Assembly (NCBI RefSeq): GCF_021531895.1
Contig: NZ_JAFBIX010000004.1
Location: forward strand, 51,532 to 115,531
DNA: 64,000 nucleotides
Direction: 5' to 3'
Source: Faecalicatena contorta
Lineage (GTDB): Bacteria > Bacillota > Clostridia > Lachnospirales > Lachnospiraceae
In this document: piece by piece, positions 17,946 through 28,362 of the stretch
Layout: each line of letters starts with the position of its first letter
Position numbering within the stretch: position 1 is the first letter of the stretch
The notes under the pieces: model-generated
Seen by the model: the letters and a program-made list of their open reading frames with translations, nothing else
Database searches by the model: none
What the model was told of the DNA's origin: nothing
Position numbers and translations under genes: made by a program

Positions 17946-19616
17946 ATGAGAAGTGATACAGTTACAAAAGGGAAACAGCAGGCGCCTCATCGTTCTTTAT
18001 TTAACGCATTGGGGCTTACAAAAGAGGAGATGGAGAGACCGTTAGTAGGTATTGTCAGCTCTTATAATGAGATCGTTCCGGGGCATATGAACCTGGATAA
18101 AATCGTGAATGCAGTCAAGCAGGGAGTTGCCATGGCAGGGGGAACGCCAATTGTATTTCCGGCAATTGCAGTATGTGATGGAATTGCGATGGGACATATT
18201 GGTATGAAGTATTCTCTGGTCACCAGAGATCTTATCGCGGATTCTACGGAAGCTATGGCAATGGCACATCAGTTTGATGCATTGGTCATGGTACCGAATT
18301 GTGATAAGAATGTGCCAGGACTTTTGATGGCTGCAGCCAGAATTAATGTGCCGACAATTTTTGTGAGCGGTGGTCCAATGCTGGCTGGACATGTAATGGG
18401 ACAGAAGAGAAGCCTTTCCAGTATGTTTGAAGCAGTTGGAGCAAATGCAGCGGGTACCCTTTCGGATGAGGGATTGTGTGAATTTGAAAATAAAGTTTGT
18501 CCGACATGTGGTTCTTGTTCCGGTATGTATACTGCGAACAGCATGAATTGTCTGACGGAAGTGTTGGGTATGGGCCTTGGTGGAAATGGTACTATTCCAG
18601 CGGTATATTCAGAAAGAATCCGCCTTGCAAAACAAGCAGGCATGAAGGTTATGGAACTTTGGGAGAAGAATATTTGTCCGAGAGATATTATGACAGAGGA
18701 TGCAATTTTAAATGCGTTAACTGTGGATATGGCATTGGGATGTTCAACAAATAGTATGTTGCATCTTCCAGCAATTGCACATGAAATTGGCATGGACTTT
18801 GAAATCGATTTTGCAAATGGAATCAGTGAGAAGACTCCAAATTTGTGTCACCTCGCACCGGCTGGCCCAACTTATATGGAAGATCTTAACGAAGCTGGTG
18901 GTGTTTATGCCGTTATGAATGAATTGAACAAGAAAGGTCTCCTTCATACAGAATGTATGACCGTTACCGGTAAGACAGTAGGTGAAAATATCAAAGATGC
19001 AGTCAATAAGAACCCGGAAGTTATTCGTCCAATCGATAACCCTTATTCTCAGACTGGCGGTCTTGCAGTATTAAAAGGAAATCTTGCGCCGGATGGAAGC
19101 GTTGTAAAACGTTCTGCAGTAGTGGAAGAGATGTTAGTGCACGAAGGACCTGCAAGAGTATTTGATTGTGAAGAAGATGCAATTGATGCAATCAAAGGCG
19201 GTAAGATTGTCGCTGGTGATGTTGTTGTTATTCGCTATGAAGGGCCAAAAGGCGGACCGGGTATGAGAGAAATGTTAAATCCGACTTCTGCAATTGCAGG
19301 AATGGGTCTTGGTTCTAGTGTGGCATTAATTACAGACGGCCGATTTAGCGGAGCATCCAGAGGAGCATCTATCGGTCATGTGTCACCGGAAGCGGCAGTC
19401 GGTGGACCAATCGCATTGGTAGAAGAAGGCGATATTATCAAGATTGACATTCCTAACCTGAAGTTAGAAATCGATGTTTCTGATGAAGAGCTGGCAAAGA
19501 GAAAAGAAGCATGGAAACCAAGAGAGCCAAAAGTAACAACTGGTTATCTGGCAAGATATGCATCTATGGTGACATCCGGAAACCGTGGGGCAATTCTGGA
19601 AATACCAAAGAATTAA
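17946..19616 (+). CDS. ilvD: Dihydroxy-acid dehydratase
   Basis: This 556-residue iron-sulfur enzyme forms the 2-keto acids for valine and isoleucine. Cluster cysteines are visible in [10 protein letters not shown] and [19 protein letters not shown]. The C-terminal [20 protein letters not shown] and [15 protein letters not shown] motifs are typical of the IlvD/Edd family, and the length fits IlvD rather than Edd. AGGAGGA lies directly after a repeat hairpin, which could make translation or transcription across this junction structure-dependent. ilvB follows after 37 bases. Confidence 0.96.
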   Translation: MRSDTVTKGKQQAPHRSLFNALGLTKEEMERPLVGIVSSYNEIVPGHMNLDKIVNAVKQGVAMAGGTPIVFPAIAVCDGIAMGHIGMKYSLVTRDLIADSTEAMAMAHQFDALVMVPNCDKNVPGLLMAAARINVPTIFVSGGPMLAGHVMGQKRSLSSMFEAVGANAAGTLSDEGLCEFENKVCPTCGSCSGMYTANSMNCLTEVLGMGLGGNGTIPAVYSERIRLAKQAGMKVMELWEKNICPRDIMTEDAILNALTVDMALGCSTNSMLHLPAIAHEIGMDFEIDFANGISEKTPNLCHLAPAGPTYMEDLNEAGGVYAVMNELNKKGLLHTECMTVTGKTVGENIKDAVNKNPEVIRPIDNPYSQTGGLAVLKGNLAPDGSVVKRSAVVEEMLVHEGPARVFDCEEDAIDAIKGGKIVAGDVVVIRYEGPKGGPGMREMLNPTSAIAGMGLGSSVALITDGRFSGASRGASIGHVSPEAAVGGPIALVEEGDIIKIDIPNLKLEIDVSDEELAKRKEAWKPREPKVTTGYLARYASMVTSGNRGAILEIPKN

Positions 19617-19653
19617 GAAAAGATACTATAGATAGAACAGGAGAGCTTAAGGT

Positions 19654-21336
19654 ATGCAATTGACAGGATCACAGATCGTAATCGAATGTTTGAAAGAACA
19701 AGGCGTGGATACCGTATTTGGATATCCAGGCGGAGCAATTTTGAATGTATACGATGAATTATATAAACATAGTGATGAGATCACCCATATCCTGACCTCA
19801 CACGAGCAAGGAGCAGCTCATGCTGCAGATGGATATGCAAGAGCAACCGGAAAAGTTGGTGTATGTTTTGCCACCAGTGGGCCGGGAGCTACCAACCTGG
19901 TTACAGGAATTGCTACAGCATATATGGATTCTATTCCGATTGTAGCTATTACTTGTAATGTTGGAGTATCACTTCTTGGAAAAGATAGTTTTCAAGAGAT
20001 CGATATTGCTGGAATTACTATGCCGATTACAAAGCATAATTTCATTGTCAAAGATGTAAAAAATCTTGCAGATACCATACGTAAGGCATTTGTTATTGCC
20101 AAAAAAGGAAGACCAGGTCCAGTTTTGATTGATATTCCAAAGGATGTGACTGCAAACAAGGCTGAGTATAAAAAAGCAGAGATTAAACCGGTAGTACCAT
20201 CCACTGATATTTGCGAAGAAGATATCCAATCTGCATTGAAAATGATATCCAAGGCAAAGAAACCATACATATTTGTTGGTGGCGGAGCTGTATTATCTGG
20301 TGCCAGTGAAGAACTTTATACATTTGTAAAAAAAGTAGATGCACCAGTTACAGATTCCTTGATGGGAAAAGGAGCCTTCCCGGGAACAGATCCATTATAT
20401 ACAGGAATGTTGGGAATGCATGGAACTAAGACGTCCAATTATGGAGTTAGCGAATGTGATTTATTGATAGTAATCGGTGCAAGATTCAGTGACCGTGTAA
20501 CAGGAAATGCAAAAAAATTTGCCAAAAATGCTAAAATCTTACAGTTTGATGTAGATGCGGCAGAAATGAATAAGAATGTTCTGATTACAGATGGGGTGGT
20601 AGGAGATATCAAAGTTGTTCTCAGTATTCTCAATGAACGTCTGGAACAGCAGAGCCACCCAGAATGGATAGAAAAGATCATGGATTATAAGAAGCGTTAT
20701 CCATTATCTTATCATCCAGATATGTTAACAGGACCGTATGTTGTGGAAGAAATCTATCGTCAGACTCAGGGAGATGCAATTATTGTAACAGAAGTAGGAC
20801 AGCATCAGATGTGGGCAGCACAGTTTTATAAATATACAAAACCGAGAACATTGTTGACTTCCGGAGGTCTTGGAACAATGGGGTATGGTCTTGGAGCATC
20901 CTTGGGTGCCAAGACAGGAATGCCAGACAAGACAGTAGTGAATATCGCCGGAGATGGTTGTTTCCGTATGAACATGAATGAAATTGCAACAGCTGTACGG
21001 CATAATATTCCGGTTATTCAAGTTGTAATCAATAACCATGTACTCGGAATGGTACGTCAATGGCAGAATCTATTCTATGAACAGAGATATTCGGCGACAG
21101 TTTTGAATGATGCTGTAGATTTTGTAAAACTTGCTGAAGCTATGGGTGCAGTTGGATTAAGAGCGACTACGAGAGATGAATTTAAAGAAGCGTTTAAAAA
21201 AGCCCTGTCTCTTGGAAAACCAGTAGTCATTGACTGTCAGATCGACTGTGACGAAAAGGTATGGCCAATGGTCGCACCGGGAGCAGCCATCAGTGAAGCG
21301 TTTGATGAAAAAGACTTGAAGGAAAAAAATAACTAA
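19654..21336 (+). CDS. ilvB: Acetolactate synthase, large catalytic subunit
   Basis: This 560-residue thiamine-diphosphate enzyme makes acetolactate or acetohydroxybutyrate for branched amino acids. The N-terminal ThDP-binding Glu is in SHEQGAAHAADGYARATGK, the middle domain has FVGGGAVLSGA, and the C-terminal GDGCFRMNMNE...NNHVLGMVRQWQ is the ThDP-Mg motif. The FAD-region residues and the order within an ilv cluster favour the biosynthetic enzyme over catabolic AlsS. No small subunit (ilvN) follows; serC does. Confidence 0.94.
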   Translation: MQLTGSQIVIECLKEQGVDTVFGYPGGAILNVYDELYKHSDEITHILTSHEQGAAHAADGYARATGKVGVCFATSGPGATNLVTGIATAYMDSIPIVAITCNVGVSLLGKDSFQEIDIAGITMPITKHNFIVKDVKNLADTIRKAFVIAKKGRPGPVLIDIPKDVTANKAEYKKAEIKPVVPSTDICEEDIQSALKMISKAKKPYIFVGGGAVLSGASEELYTFVKKVDAPVTDSLMGKGAFPGTDPLYTGMLGMHGTKTSNYGVSECDLLIVIGARFSDRVTGNAKKFAKNAKILQFDVDAAEMNKNVLITDGVVGDIKVVLSILNERLEQQSHPEWIEKIMDYKKRYPLSYHPDMLTGPYVVEEIYRQTQGDAIIVTEVGQHQMWAAQFYKYTKPRTLLTSGGLGTMGYGLGASLGAKTGMPDKTVVNIAGDGCFRMNMNEIATAVRHNIPVIQVVINNHVLGMVRQWQNLFYEQRYSATVLNDAVDFVKLAEAMGAVGLRATTRDEFKEAFKKALSLGKPVVIDCQIDCDEKVWPMVAPGAAISEAFDEKDLKEKNN

Positions 21337-21359
21337 TAAAGAAAATGGAGGAACTTGAA

Positions 21360-22442
21360 ATGAGCAGAGTGTACAATTTTTCAGCAGGACCGGCAGTCTT
21401 ACCGGAAGAGGTATTAAGAGAAGCAGCAGAAGAGATGTTAGATTATAATGGAACAGGAATGTCCGTGATGGAAATGAGTCACCGCTCGAAAGCGTTTCAG
21501 GAGATTATTGAAACTGCAGAGGCTGATATCCGCAAGTTGATGAATATACCGGATAATTATAAGGTATTATTCCTGCAAGGCGGAGCATCTCAGCAGTTTG
21601 CCATGATTCCAATGAATTTAATGAAAAATGGCGTGGCAGATTATATCGTAACAGGTCAGTGGGCGAAAAAAGCCGCTGCCGAGGCAGAAAAATATGGAAA
21701 AGTAAATATTGTCGCATCTTCTGCAGATAAGACATTCAGTTATATCCCAGATTGCTCTGATCTGCCAATATCAGAAGATGCAGATTACGTATATATCTGT
21801 GAGAATAATACAATCTATGGAACTAAGTACAAAGAACTTCCAAATACAAAAGGTAAGATTCTGGTAGCAGATGTATCCTCATGCTTCCTATCAGAGCCAA
21901 TAGATGTTACAAAATACGGAGTCGTATATGGAGGTGTCCAGAAGAACGTAGGACCTGCAGGTACTGTTATCGTGATTATCAGAGAAGATCTGATTACAGA
22001 TGATGTTCTTCCAGGAACACCGACAATGTTGAAGTATAAGACACATGCAGATGCAGGTTCTTTATACAATACACCGCCGGCTTATGGCATTTATATCTGC
22101 GGAAAGGTATTTAAATGGCTAAAAAAACAAGGTGGTCTTGAAGCAATGAAAGAGCACAATGAAAAGAAGGCAAAGATTCTCTATGATTTTCTGGATCAAA
22201 GCAAACTGTTCAAGGGAACAGTTGTGCCAAAAGATCGTTCTCTCATGAATGTACCATTTGTGACTGGCGACGCTGACCTGGATGCAAAATTCGTAAAAGA
22301 AGCTAAAGAAGCTGGATTAGAGAATCTGAAAGGCCATCGTACAGTAGGTGGAATGCGTGCAAGTATTTATAATGCAATGCCTGTAGAAGGTGTAGAAACA
22401 TTAGTAGCATTTATGAAGAAGTTTGAGGAGGAGAATTTATAA
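21360..22442 (+). CDS. serC: Phosphoserine aminotransferase
   Basis: This 360-residue class V PLP aminotransferase converts 3-phosphohydroxypyruvate and glutamate to phosphoserine in the cytoplasm. The start MSRVYNFSAGPAVLPEEVL and the motif MSHRSKAF are diagnostic. The PLP lysine lies in YGGVQKNVGPAG. The frame is open from an ATG at 21345, but that ATG sits against the GGAGG that serves the ATG at 21360. It is tightly coupled to serA, two bases downstream. Confidence 0.96.
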   Translation: MSRVYNFSAGPAVLPEEVLREAAEEMLDYNGTGMSVMEMSHRSKAFQEIIETAEADIRKLMNIPDNYKVLFLQGGASQQFAMIPMNLMKNGVADYIVTGQWAKKAAAEAEKYGKVNIVASSADKTFSYIPDCSDLPISEDADYVYICENNTIYGTKYKELPNTKGKILVADVSSCFLSEPIDVTKYGVVYGGVQKNVGPAGTVIVIIREDLITDDVLPGTPTMLKYKTHADAGSLYNTPPAYGIYICGKVFKWLKKQGGLEAMKEHNEKKAKILYDFLDQSKLFKGTVVPKDRSLMNVPFVTGDADLDAKFVKEAKEAGLENLKGHRTVGGMRASIYNAMPVEGVETLVAFMKKFEEENL

Positions 22443-22444
22443 TC

Positions 22445-23608
22445 ATGTATAAATATCATTGCTTAAATCCAATTTCTGGCATAGGATTGGAAGAATTTAC
22501 AGAAAATTATGCACCAGTAAGCGCAGCAGAAGATGCAGATGCTATTTTGGTAAGAAGTGCAGGAATGCATGAAATGGAATTTGCACCTGAGTTAAAGGCA
22601 ATTGCAAGAGCAGGGGCAGGAGTTAATAATATTCCTCTGGATAAATGTGCTGAGGAAGGAATTGTTGTATTTAACACTCCAGGTGCCAATGCAAATGGGG
22701 TAAAAGAGTTGGTTATTGCCGGAATGCTTCTGGCATCCAGGGATATCATTGGAGGAATCAACTGGGTGCAGGAAAATGAAGAAGATGGCAATATCGCCAA
22801 AGATGCCGAAAAAGCCAAGAAAGCATTTGCCGGATGCGAACTCGAGGGTAAGAAGTTAGGTGTTATTGGTCTGGGAGCTATCGGTGTATTGGTAGCGAAT
22901 GCAGCAACGAATCTTGGAATGGACGTATACGGATATGATCCATATGTATCTGTTGAATCGGCATGGAAATTATCCAGAAACATCCATCATGCGAAGACGG
23001 TAGATGAATTGTATAAGGATTGTGACTATATTACAATTCATGTGCCAGCACTTGACAGTACCAAAGGAATGATTGATAAAAATGCAATCGGTCTTATGAA
23101 AAAGGGTGTTGTTGTTCTGAATTTTGCAAGAAATGTTCTGGTTGATGAAGAGGCAATGGTAGATGCACTGGTATCCGGGCATGTAAAACATTATGTATCT
23201 GATTTCCCGACACCTATTACAGCAGGAGTGAAAGGAGCAATTGTGATACCGCATCTTGGCGCTTCTACAGAAGAATCAGAAGATAATTGCGCAAAGATGG
23301 CAGTAAAAGAACTGAGAAATTATCTTGAGCATGGCAACATCAAAAACTCTGTAAATTACCCGGATTGTGACATGGGATACAGAGGAGAAAATACAAGAAT
23401 TCTTCTCCTTCATCACAACGTTCCAAATATGATTGGACAGTTTACCAAGATTCTTGCAGACGACAACATGAACATTGCAGATATGACTAACAAGAGTAAA
23501 GGTGGATACGCATATACGATGATTGATATTGATTCAGATGTGCCGGAGAAAGTTGTAAAAGATCTGAAAAAAGTAGGAGAAGTATTGCGGGTTCGTGTTT
23601 TAAGATAG
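22445..23608 (+). CDS. serA: D-3-phosphoglycerate dehydrogenase
   Basis: This 387-residue NAD-dependent enzyme catalyses the first step of serine synthesis. The nucleotide-binding GXGXXG is in LGVIGLGAIGVLVANAA (about residues 137-150). The catalytic His is in PHLGASTEESEDN. The last 70 or so residues form an ACT domain (LLLHHNVPNMIGQFTKIL), which may give serine feedback, although the long form's extra domain is absent. serC-serA are adjacent and serB is not. Its TAG stop is the first base pair of the large palindromic repeat. Confidence 0.95.
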   Translation: MYKYHCLNPISGIGLEEFTENYAPVSAAEDADAILVRSAGMHEMEFAPELKAIARAGAGVNNIPLDKCAEEGIVVFNTPGANANGVKELVIAGMLLASRDIIGGINWVQENEEDGNIAKDAEKAKKAFAGCELEGKKLGVIGLGAIGVLVANAATNLGMDVYGYDPYVSVESAWKLSRNIHHAKTVDELYKDCDYITIHVPALDSTKGMIDKNAIGLMKKGVVVLNFARNVLVDEEAMVDALVSGHVKHYVSDFPTPITAGVKGAIVIPHLGASTEESEDNCAKMAVKELRNYLEHGNIKNSVNYPDCDMGYRGENTRILLLHHNVPNMIGQFTKILADDNMNIADMTNKSKGGYAYTMIDIDSDVPEKVVKDLKKVGEVLRVRVLR

Positions 23609-23961
23609 GAATTTAGATGAGTTAGTTGGTGATTGGGTGTGTGCGGCGCAAGGGAGTTGGATAGACTGTTCTGTATCCGATATCCTTCGCCAAGAATCCA
23701 TAACATAAAAAAGAGTTGCAATTTCGTGACCGGACTGATTCACCGAGAAATTTGGATAATTTCTCGATTCAGCAGTCCTTTCGAATTTGGCTGGATGCCA
23801 AATTCTCACACGGAATTGCAACTCTTTTTTATGTAACGGATTCTATCGCTTGGATAGACGGATACAGAACAGTCTATCCAGCTCCCTTGCGCCTGACATT
23901 CCCAATTACTGAACGAACTCATCTGGGGAAATTCCTGGCGCGAAGCGCAATGGGGAACGAT
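23608..23961 (+). repeat. Large branched palindromic repeat, copy 1
   Basis: This non-coding element of about 350 bp starts at the serA stop. Its leading 35 bases reappear inverted at the far end of copy 2. Inside are a long stem (23645-23678 with 23859-23892), an internal loop, and a second long stem (23693-23728 with 23808-23843). The core has three short helices: GGACTG/CAGTCC (23732-23737 with 23773-23778), CGAGAAATT/AATTTCTCG (23744-23766) and GAATTTGGC/GCCAAATTC (23783-23805). Both inner hairpins have the loop TGGAT. Frames crossing it are accidental. No function is known to me. Confidence 0.85.
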
Positions 23962-24040
23962 GTTTTTATACTATTCATCATTATTTCAATGGAAGAATCA
24001 GTTAGTTATTCTGCCAGTTTTTTGATAATATCTTTACTAT

Positions 24041-24388
24041 GATCTTTCCCTCTGCATGACGCGCAGGAATTCTCCCAGATGAGGAAGTTGCGGACTTGGG
24101 GGATGTCAGGCGAGAAGATGGATGGGATGGTTGCCATTCGTTGGACAAGCGCTAGAATCCGTTACAGGAAAAGAAGCAGATATTATGTGTGAAGATTTGG
24201 CTTCAAGCCAAATCTGAGAAGGCTGCTGAGCCTCGAAATCATCAAGATTTCGGGGTGAATCAGCCTGATCACAAAATATCTGCTTCTTTTCCTGTTATGG
24301 ATTCTTAGCGAAGGACTCCGCAATGGCAACCATCCCATCCATCCTCTCGTCGTACACACCCAATCACCAACTAACTCATCTAAATTCC
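24041..24388 (-). repeat. Large branched palindromic repeat, copy 2 (inverted)
   Basis: This is the same element in the opposite orientation, ending over the prs stop codon. The outer stem is a perfect 22-bp pair (24117-24138 with 24322-24343) whose sequence differs from copy 1. The second stem is 24155-24189 with 24270-24304. Core helices are 24193-24201/24207-24215, 24220-24225/24261-24266 and 24234-24240/24246-24252. Conserved internal-loop and junction bases match copy 1. The 79 bases between copies (23962-24040) show nothing I recognise. Confidence 0.85.
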
Positions 24389-25561
24389 CAATGACTCATT
24401 ATGCTTTTTTAACAGTGCATGAATCTTATCTGTTGGGTTCAACACAGCTCCAATGGAAATATCATGGTTTAGTGCATCAATGATTAATGCGATGAATTTG
24501 CTCATATCTGCAACTACAAAATATGGTTTTTCATAAGCTACCGGAGGCAGATATGTGAGATTGGTCGTAATCACACGGTCGATGTAACCATTGTTATAAT
24601 AATCGTCGAAAATATCGAAACCTTCTGTGAATAATCCAAAAGTGGTGCAGACAAACACACGGCTTGCTCCGCGTTCTTTGATCTGTCTTGCAACATCAAG
24701 CATACTTTCACCGGAAGATATCATGTCGTCAATTATAATGATATCTTTACCATGAATATCATCTCCCAAAAATTCATGTGCAACGATTGGGTTTTTGCCG
24801 TTGATGATAGTAGAGTAGTCACGACGCTTGTAAAACATACCCATGTTGACACCCAGTACGTTAGAAAAATATACCGCACGATGCATTGCACCCTCATCAG
24901 GGCTGACGATCATTAAGTGTTCTTTATCTACAATTAACTCCGGTTCTGCACGCAGAAGGGCTTTCATGAACTGATACGGAGGATTAAAGTTATCGAATCC
25001 ATGTAGTGGGATGGAATTCTGCACTCTAGGATCATGCGCATCGAATGTAAGAATGTTATCGACGCCCATATCAATCAATTCCTGGAGTGCCAGAGCACAA
25101 TCTAGAGATTCACGTTTGGTACGTTTATGTTGGCGGCTTTCATATAAGAATGGCATAATGACATTTAGACGATGTGCTTTACCGTTAGCAGCCGAGATAA
25201 TACGTTTTAAGTCTTGATAATGATCGTCCGGAGACATGTGATTAAGATGTCCATTTACCTTGTAAGTCAGGCTGTAATTACATACATCAACCATGATGAA
25301 CAGGTCTTTTCCTCGAATGGATTCACTAATTAGTCCCTTGGCTTCTCCAGAACCAAAACGCGGACAATTACATTTGACCAGATAGTTATCTAACTGATAA
25401 CTGGAAAAAAGAGGGGAATCCAAAGATTCTTTTAATGTCTGCTGCCTAAATTGAACGATATAATCATTGACTTTTTGTCCAAGGTCTTTACATGAATCAA
25501 GAGCAGCAATTTTTAATGGCGCTATCGGAAGCGCATTTTCCATTAATTTAATATTCGGCAT
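24380..25561 (-). CDS. prs: Ribose-phosphate pyrophosphokinase (PRPP synthetase)
   Basis: This 393-residue protein makes PRPP from ribose-5-phosphate and ATP for nucleotide, His and Trp synthesis. The PRPP-binding loop is DIIIIDDMISSGESMLDVA. A typical Prs motif set is also present: MPFLYESRQHKRTKRESL, FDAHDP and VSPDEGAMHRAVYF. It is about 75 residues longer than classical Prs because of an N-terminal extension (about residues 1-60), a form I recall in Lachnospiraceae. It has its own promoter and an AGGAGATT site. Convergent serA is separated from it only by the palindromic repeat pair. Confidence 0.9.
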   Translation of the reverse strand: MPNIKLMENALPIAPLKIAALDSCKDLGQKVNDYIVQFRQQTLKESLDSPLFSSYQLDNYLVKCNCPRFGSGEAKGLISESIRGKDLFIMVDVCNYSLTYKVNGHLNHMSPDDHYQDLKRIISAANGKAHRLNVIMPFLYESRQHKRTKRESLDCALALQELIDMGVDNILTFDAHDPRVQNSIPLHGFDNFNPPYQFMKALLRAEPELIVDKEHLMIVSPDEGAMHRAVYFSNVLGVNMGMFYKRRDYSTIINGKNPIVAHEFLGDDIHGKDIIIIDDMISSGESMLDVARQIKERGASRVFVCTTFGLFTEGFDIFDDYYNNGYIDRVITTNLTYLPPVAYEKPYFVVADMSKFIALIIDALNHDISIGAVLNPTDKIHALLKKHNESLGI

Positions 25562-25605
25562 AGTAATCTCCTGTATTTTAGAATTTTATATTATGTTCTA
25601 AGTTA

Positions 25606-25635
25606 TTTATATCACTTTTACTATAAAAAGGTCAA
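25606..25635 (-). promoter_or_regulatory. Predicted sigma-A promoter of prs
   Basis: On the minus strand TTGACC (25630-25635) and TATAAA (25606-25611) are 18 bases apart, 44 bases before the prs start. It stands back-to-back with the promoter at 25643. Confidence 0.6.
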
Positions 25636-25642
25636 CTACAGA

Positions 25643-25672
25643 TTGGACTATTTGAAGAAGGTGTGCTATAGT
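25643..25672 (+). promoter_or_regulatory. Predicted extended -10 promoter of the DUF512-der-plsY-gpsA unit
   Basis: TTGGAC (25643-25648) and TATAGT (25667-25672) are 18 bases apart, with TGC before the -10 box (extended -10). The start codon is 30 bases downstream. Confidence 0.65.
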
Positions 25673-25701
25673 AATGACAAAAGTTCATAAGGAGCAAATG
25701 T

Positions 25702-27021
25702 ATGAAGCATGAGCATATAATAAAAGATGTCTTGCCGGGAAGCATTGCAGATGAATTAGGAATTGAGGCAGGAGATAAATTAATTTCTATAAATAATAAT
25801 GAAATTGAAGATGTGTTCGATTATCATTTTTATGTTAATGATGAAGAGTTAGTTCTTTTGATTGAAAAGCCAAATGGTGAAGAATGGGAACTTGAGATAG
25901 AGAAAGATTACGAAGAAGATTTGGGAATTGAGTTTGAACAGGGGTTGATGGATGAATATCGCTCTTGCCATAATAAATGCATGTTCTGTTTCATTGATCA
26001 GATGCCGGAGGGAATGCGAGATACCTTATATTTTAAAGATGATGACTCCAGACTTTCTTTTTTACAGGGGAATTATGTGACACTGACAAATATGAGTGAT
26101 CATGATATAGAACGTATTGTTCGTTATCATTTGGAGCCAATTAATATCTCTTTTCAGACAACAAATCCAGAGCTGCGTTGTAAGATGCTCCATAACCGTT
26201 TCGCCGGAGATGCTTTAAAAAAAGTGGATACACTGTATGAGAGCGGGATTCAGATGAATGGGCAGATTGTATTATGTAAAGGAATTAATGATGGCGAGGA
26301 GTTAGAAAGAAGCATTCGAGATTTATCAAAATATGTTCCGTGCCTGCAAAGCGTATCTGTTGTACCGGTAGGGCTTACCAAATACAGAGAGGGTCTGTAT
26401 CCTTTGGAACCATTTACCCGTGAGGATGCAGTCAAGATCTTAGATACGATCCATAGGTGGCAGGACAAGTTCTACGAAGAATATGGAATCCATTTTATTC
26501 ATGCCGGAGATGAATGGTATATTTTAGCAGGAGAAGAGATGCCAGAAGAAGAGCGGTATGATGGATATCTGCAGCTGGAGAATGGTGTGGGAATGTTGCG
26601 GTTGTTGGAAAATGAATTCGAAGAAGCTTATGAAAAAGTAGATGGGGATGATCGCGACAGGGAACTTTCAATTGCAACAGGGTTTCTGGCATATCCATAT
26701 ATACAAAAGATGGCTTCCAGGATAGAAGAGAAGTATTCCAATACCCAAATACATGTCTATCCGATTCGCAATGATTTTTTCGGAGAATTGATTACAGTGT
26801 CCGGATTGATTACAGGTCAGGATTTGATTCATCAGTTACAGAATCAAAAGCTGGGGGACAGATTATTGTTGCCATGTAACATGTTCCGCAGTCAGGAAGA
26901 GGTGTTTTTGGATGATATTACGCTTGCGCAGGTGGAAGATGCTTTACAAGTGCGGGCAGATATTGTAAAATCAAGCGGACAAGATTTTATAGATGTTATT
27001 GTCAATGAGATATTAGAATAG
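25702..27021 (+). CDS. DUF512 radical SAM protein with PDZ-like N terminus
   Basis: This 439-residue protein belongs to the DUF512 family, whose function is unknown. An N-terminal PDZ-like domain (about 1-70, [20 protein letters not shown]) precedes a radical SAM-type CX3CX2C motif, C89-C93-C96 in [18 protein letters not shown]. The C-terminal half is the DUF512 region. The family is conserved next to der in clostridia, which suggests a link with ribosome assembly or a shared operon only. AAGGAG precedes the ATG. I cannot name a substrate. Confidence 0.85.
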   Translation: MKHEHIIKDVLPGSIADELGIEAGDKLISINNNEIEDVFDYHFYVNDEELVLLIEKPNGEEWELEIEKDYEEDLGIEFEQGLMDEYRSCHNKCMFCFIDQMPEGMRDTLYFKDDDSRLSFLQGNYVTLTNMSDHDIERIVRYHLEPINISFQTTNPELRCKMLHNRFAGDALKKVDTLYESGIQMNGQIVLCKGINDGEELERSIRDLSKYVPCLQSVSVVPVGLTKYREGLYPLEPFTREDAVKILDTIHRWQDKFYEEYGIHFIHAGDEWYILAGEEMPEEERYDGYLQLENGVGMLRLLENEFEEAYEKVDGDDRDRELSIATGFLAYPYIQKMASRIEEKYSNTQIHVYPIRNDFFGELITVSGLITGQDLIHQLQNQKLGDRLLLPCNMFRSQEEVFLDDITLAQVEDALQVRADIVKSSGQDFIDVIVNEILE

Positions 27022-27031
27022 GAGTTTTAAC

Positions 27032-28360
27032 ATGAGTAAACCAGTTGTGGCTATTGTGGGGAGACCGAATGTCGGAAAATCAACTCTTTTTAATGTTTTA
27101 GCCGGTGAGATGATCTCAATTGTGAAAGATACGCCTGGTGTGACCAGAGACCGAATTTATGCAGATGTTTCCTGGCTGGATAAAGAATTTACCTTGATTG
27201 ATACCGGTGGTATTGAACCGGAGAGTAAAGATATCATCTTATCACAGATGAGAGAACAGGCACAGATTGCGATTGATACTGCTGATGTAATCATATTTTT
27301 GACAGATGTCCGTCAGGGACTTGTGGATTCAGATTCTAAAGTTGCAGATATGTTAAGAAGATCTGGAAAACCAATTGTTCTGGCAGTAAATAAAGTCGAC
27401 AATTTTGACAAGTTTATGCCGGATGTCTATGAATTTTATAATCTCGGGATTGGAGACCCGATGCCAATATCAGCAGCATCCAGACTTGGAATGGGAGATA
27501 TGCTGGATGAGGTGGCAAAGTATTTTTCAGAACATTCTGGGGAAGAAGAAGAGGATGAACGTCCGAGAGTAGCAATCGTAGGTAAGCCCAATGTTGGAAA
27601 GTCATCGATCATTAATAAGTTATTAGGTGAACAGAGAGTCATTGTATCCAATGTAGCCGGAACAACCAGAGATGCAATTGATACAGAGATTGTTCACGAT
27701 GGAAAAGAATATGTTTTTATCGATACGGCAGGTCTTCGAAGAAAGAATAAGATTAAAGAAGAAATTGAACGTTATAGCATTATCCGCACGGTAACTGCTG
27801 TAGAACGGGCAGATGTGGTGCTGGTGGTCATTGATGCCACAGAAGGTGTCACAGAACAGGATGCAAAGATTGCAGGAATTGCCCATGAACGCGGAAAAGG
27901 GATTATCATAGTTGTCAATAAGTGGGATGCTATTGAGAAGAATGATAAGACCATGCGGGAATATGAGAATGAGATTCGGCGTGTGCTGTCTTTTATGCCA
28001 TATGCCGAAATCATGTATGTTTCTGCACAGACAGGGCAGCGTCTGCCTAAATTGTATGATATGATTGATATGATTATTGAAAATCAGACCATGCGTGTAG
28101 CAACGGGTGTCCTTAATGAAATCATGGCGGAGGCAGTAGCGATGCAGCAGCCTCCTTCTGACAAAGGAAAGAGACTAAAACTATATTATATTACGCAGGT
28201 GTCAGTTAAACCGCCAACATTCGTTATATTTGTAAATGACAAAGAATTGATGCATTTCTCATATACAAGATATCTTGAGAATAAGATTCGAGAGGCATTC
28301 GGATTCAGAGGAACGTCTCTGAAATTCTTTATTCGAGAAAGAAAGGAAAAGGATCACTAG
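27032..28360 (+). CDS. der: Ribosome-associated GTPase Der (EngA)
   Basis: This 442-residue protein has two tandem G domains acting in 50S ribosomal subunit assembly. G domain 1 has [25 protein letters not shown] and NKVD. G domain 2 has [29 protein letters not shown] and NKWD. A C-terminal KH-like domain follows (about 350-440). The length is normal. It lies 10 bases after the DUF512 gene and 2 bases before plsY, in one operon. Confidence 0.97.
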   Translation: MSKPVVAIVGRPNVGKSTLFNVLAGEMISIVKDTPGVTRDRIYADVSWLDKEFTLIDTGGIEPESKDIILSQMREQAQIAIDTADVIIFLTDVRQGLVDSDSKVADMLRRSGKPIVLAVNKVDNFDKFMPDVYEFYNLGIGDPMPISAASRLGMGDMLDEVAKYFSEHSGEEEEDERPRVAIVGKPNVGKSSIINKLLGEQRVIVSNVAGTTRDAIDTEIVHDGKEYVFIDTAGLRRKNKIKEEIERYSIIRTVTAVERADVVLVVIDATEGVTEQDAKIAGIAHERGKGIIIVVNKWDAIEKNDKTMREYENEIRRVLSFMPYAEIMYVSAQTGQRLPKLYDMIDMIIENQTMRVATGVLNEIMAEAVAMQQPPSDKGKRLKLYYITQVSVKPPTFVIFVNDKELMHFSYTRYLENKIREAFGFRGTSLKFFIRERKEKDH

Positions 28361-28362
28361 TT

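Noticed and set aside
23600..24042. Several frames of 60-110 codons in the serA-prs gap on both strands
   Set aside because: All run through long inverted-repeat arms, where a frame on one strand mirrors the other. None has a plausible start region or recognisable domain.
24006..24137. A 43-codon minus-strand frame with two nearby cysteines, partly inside repeat copy 2
   Set aside because: It has no ribosome binding site, starts inside a palindromic stem, and the same position in copy 1 is interrupted by a stop. It is most likely chance coding potential of the repeat.
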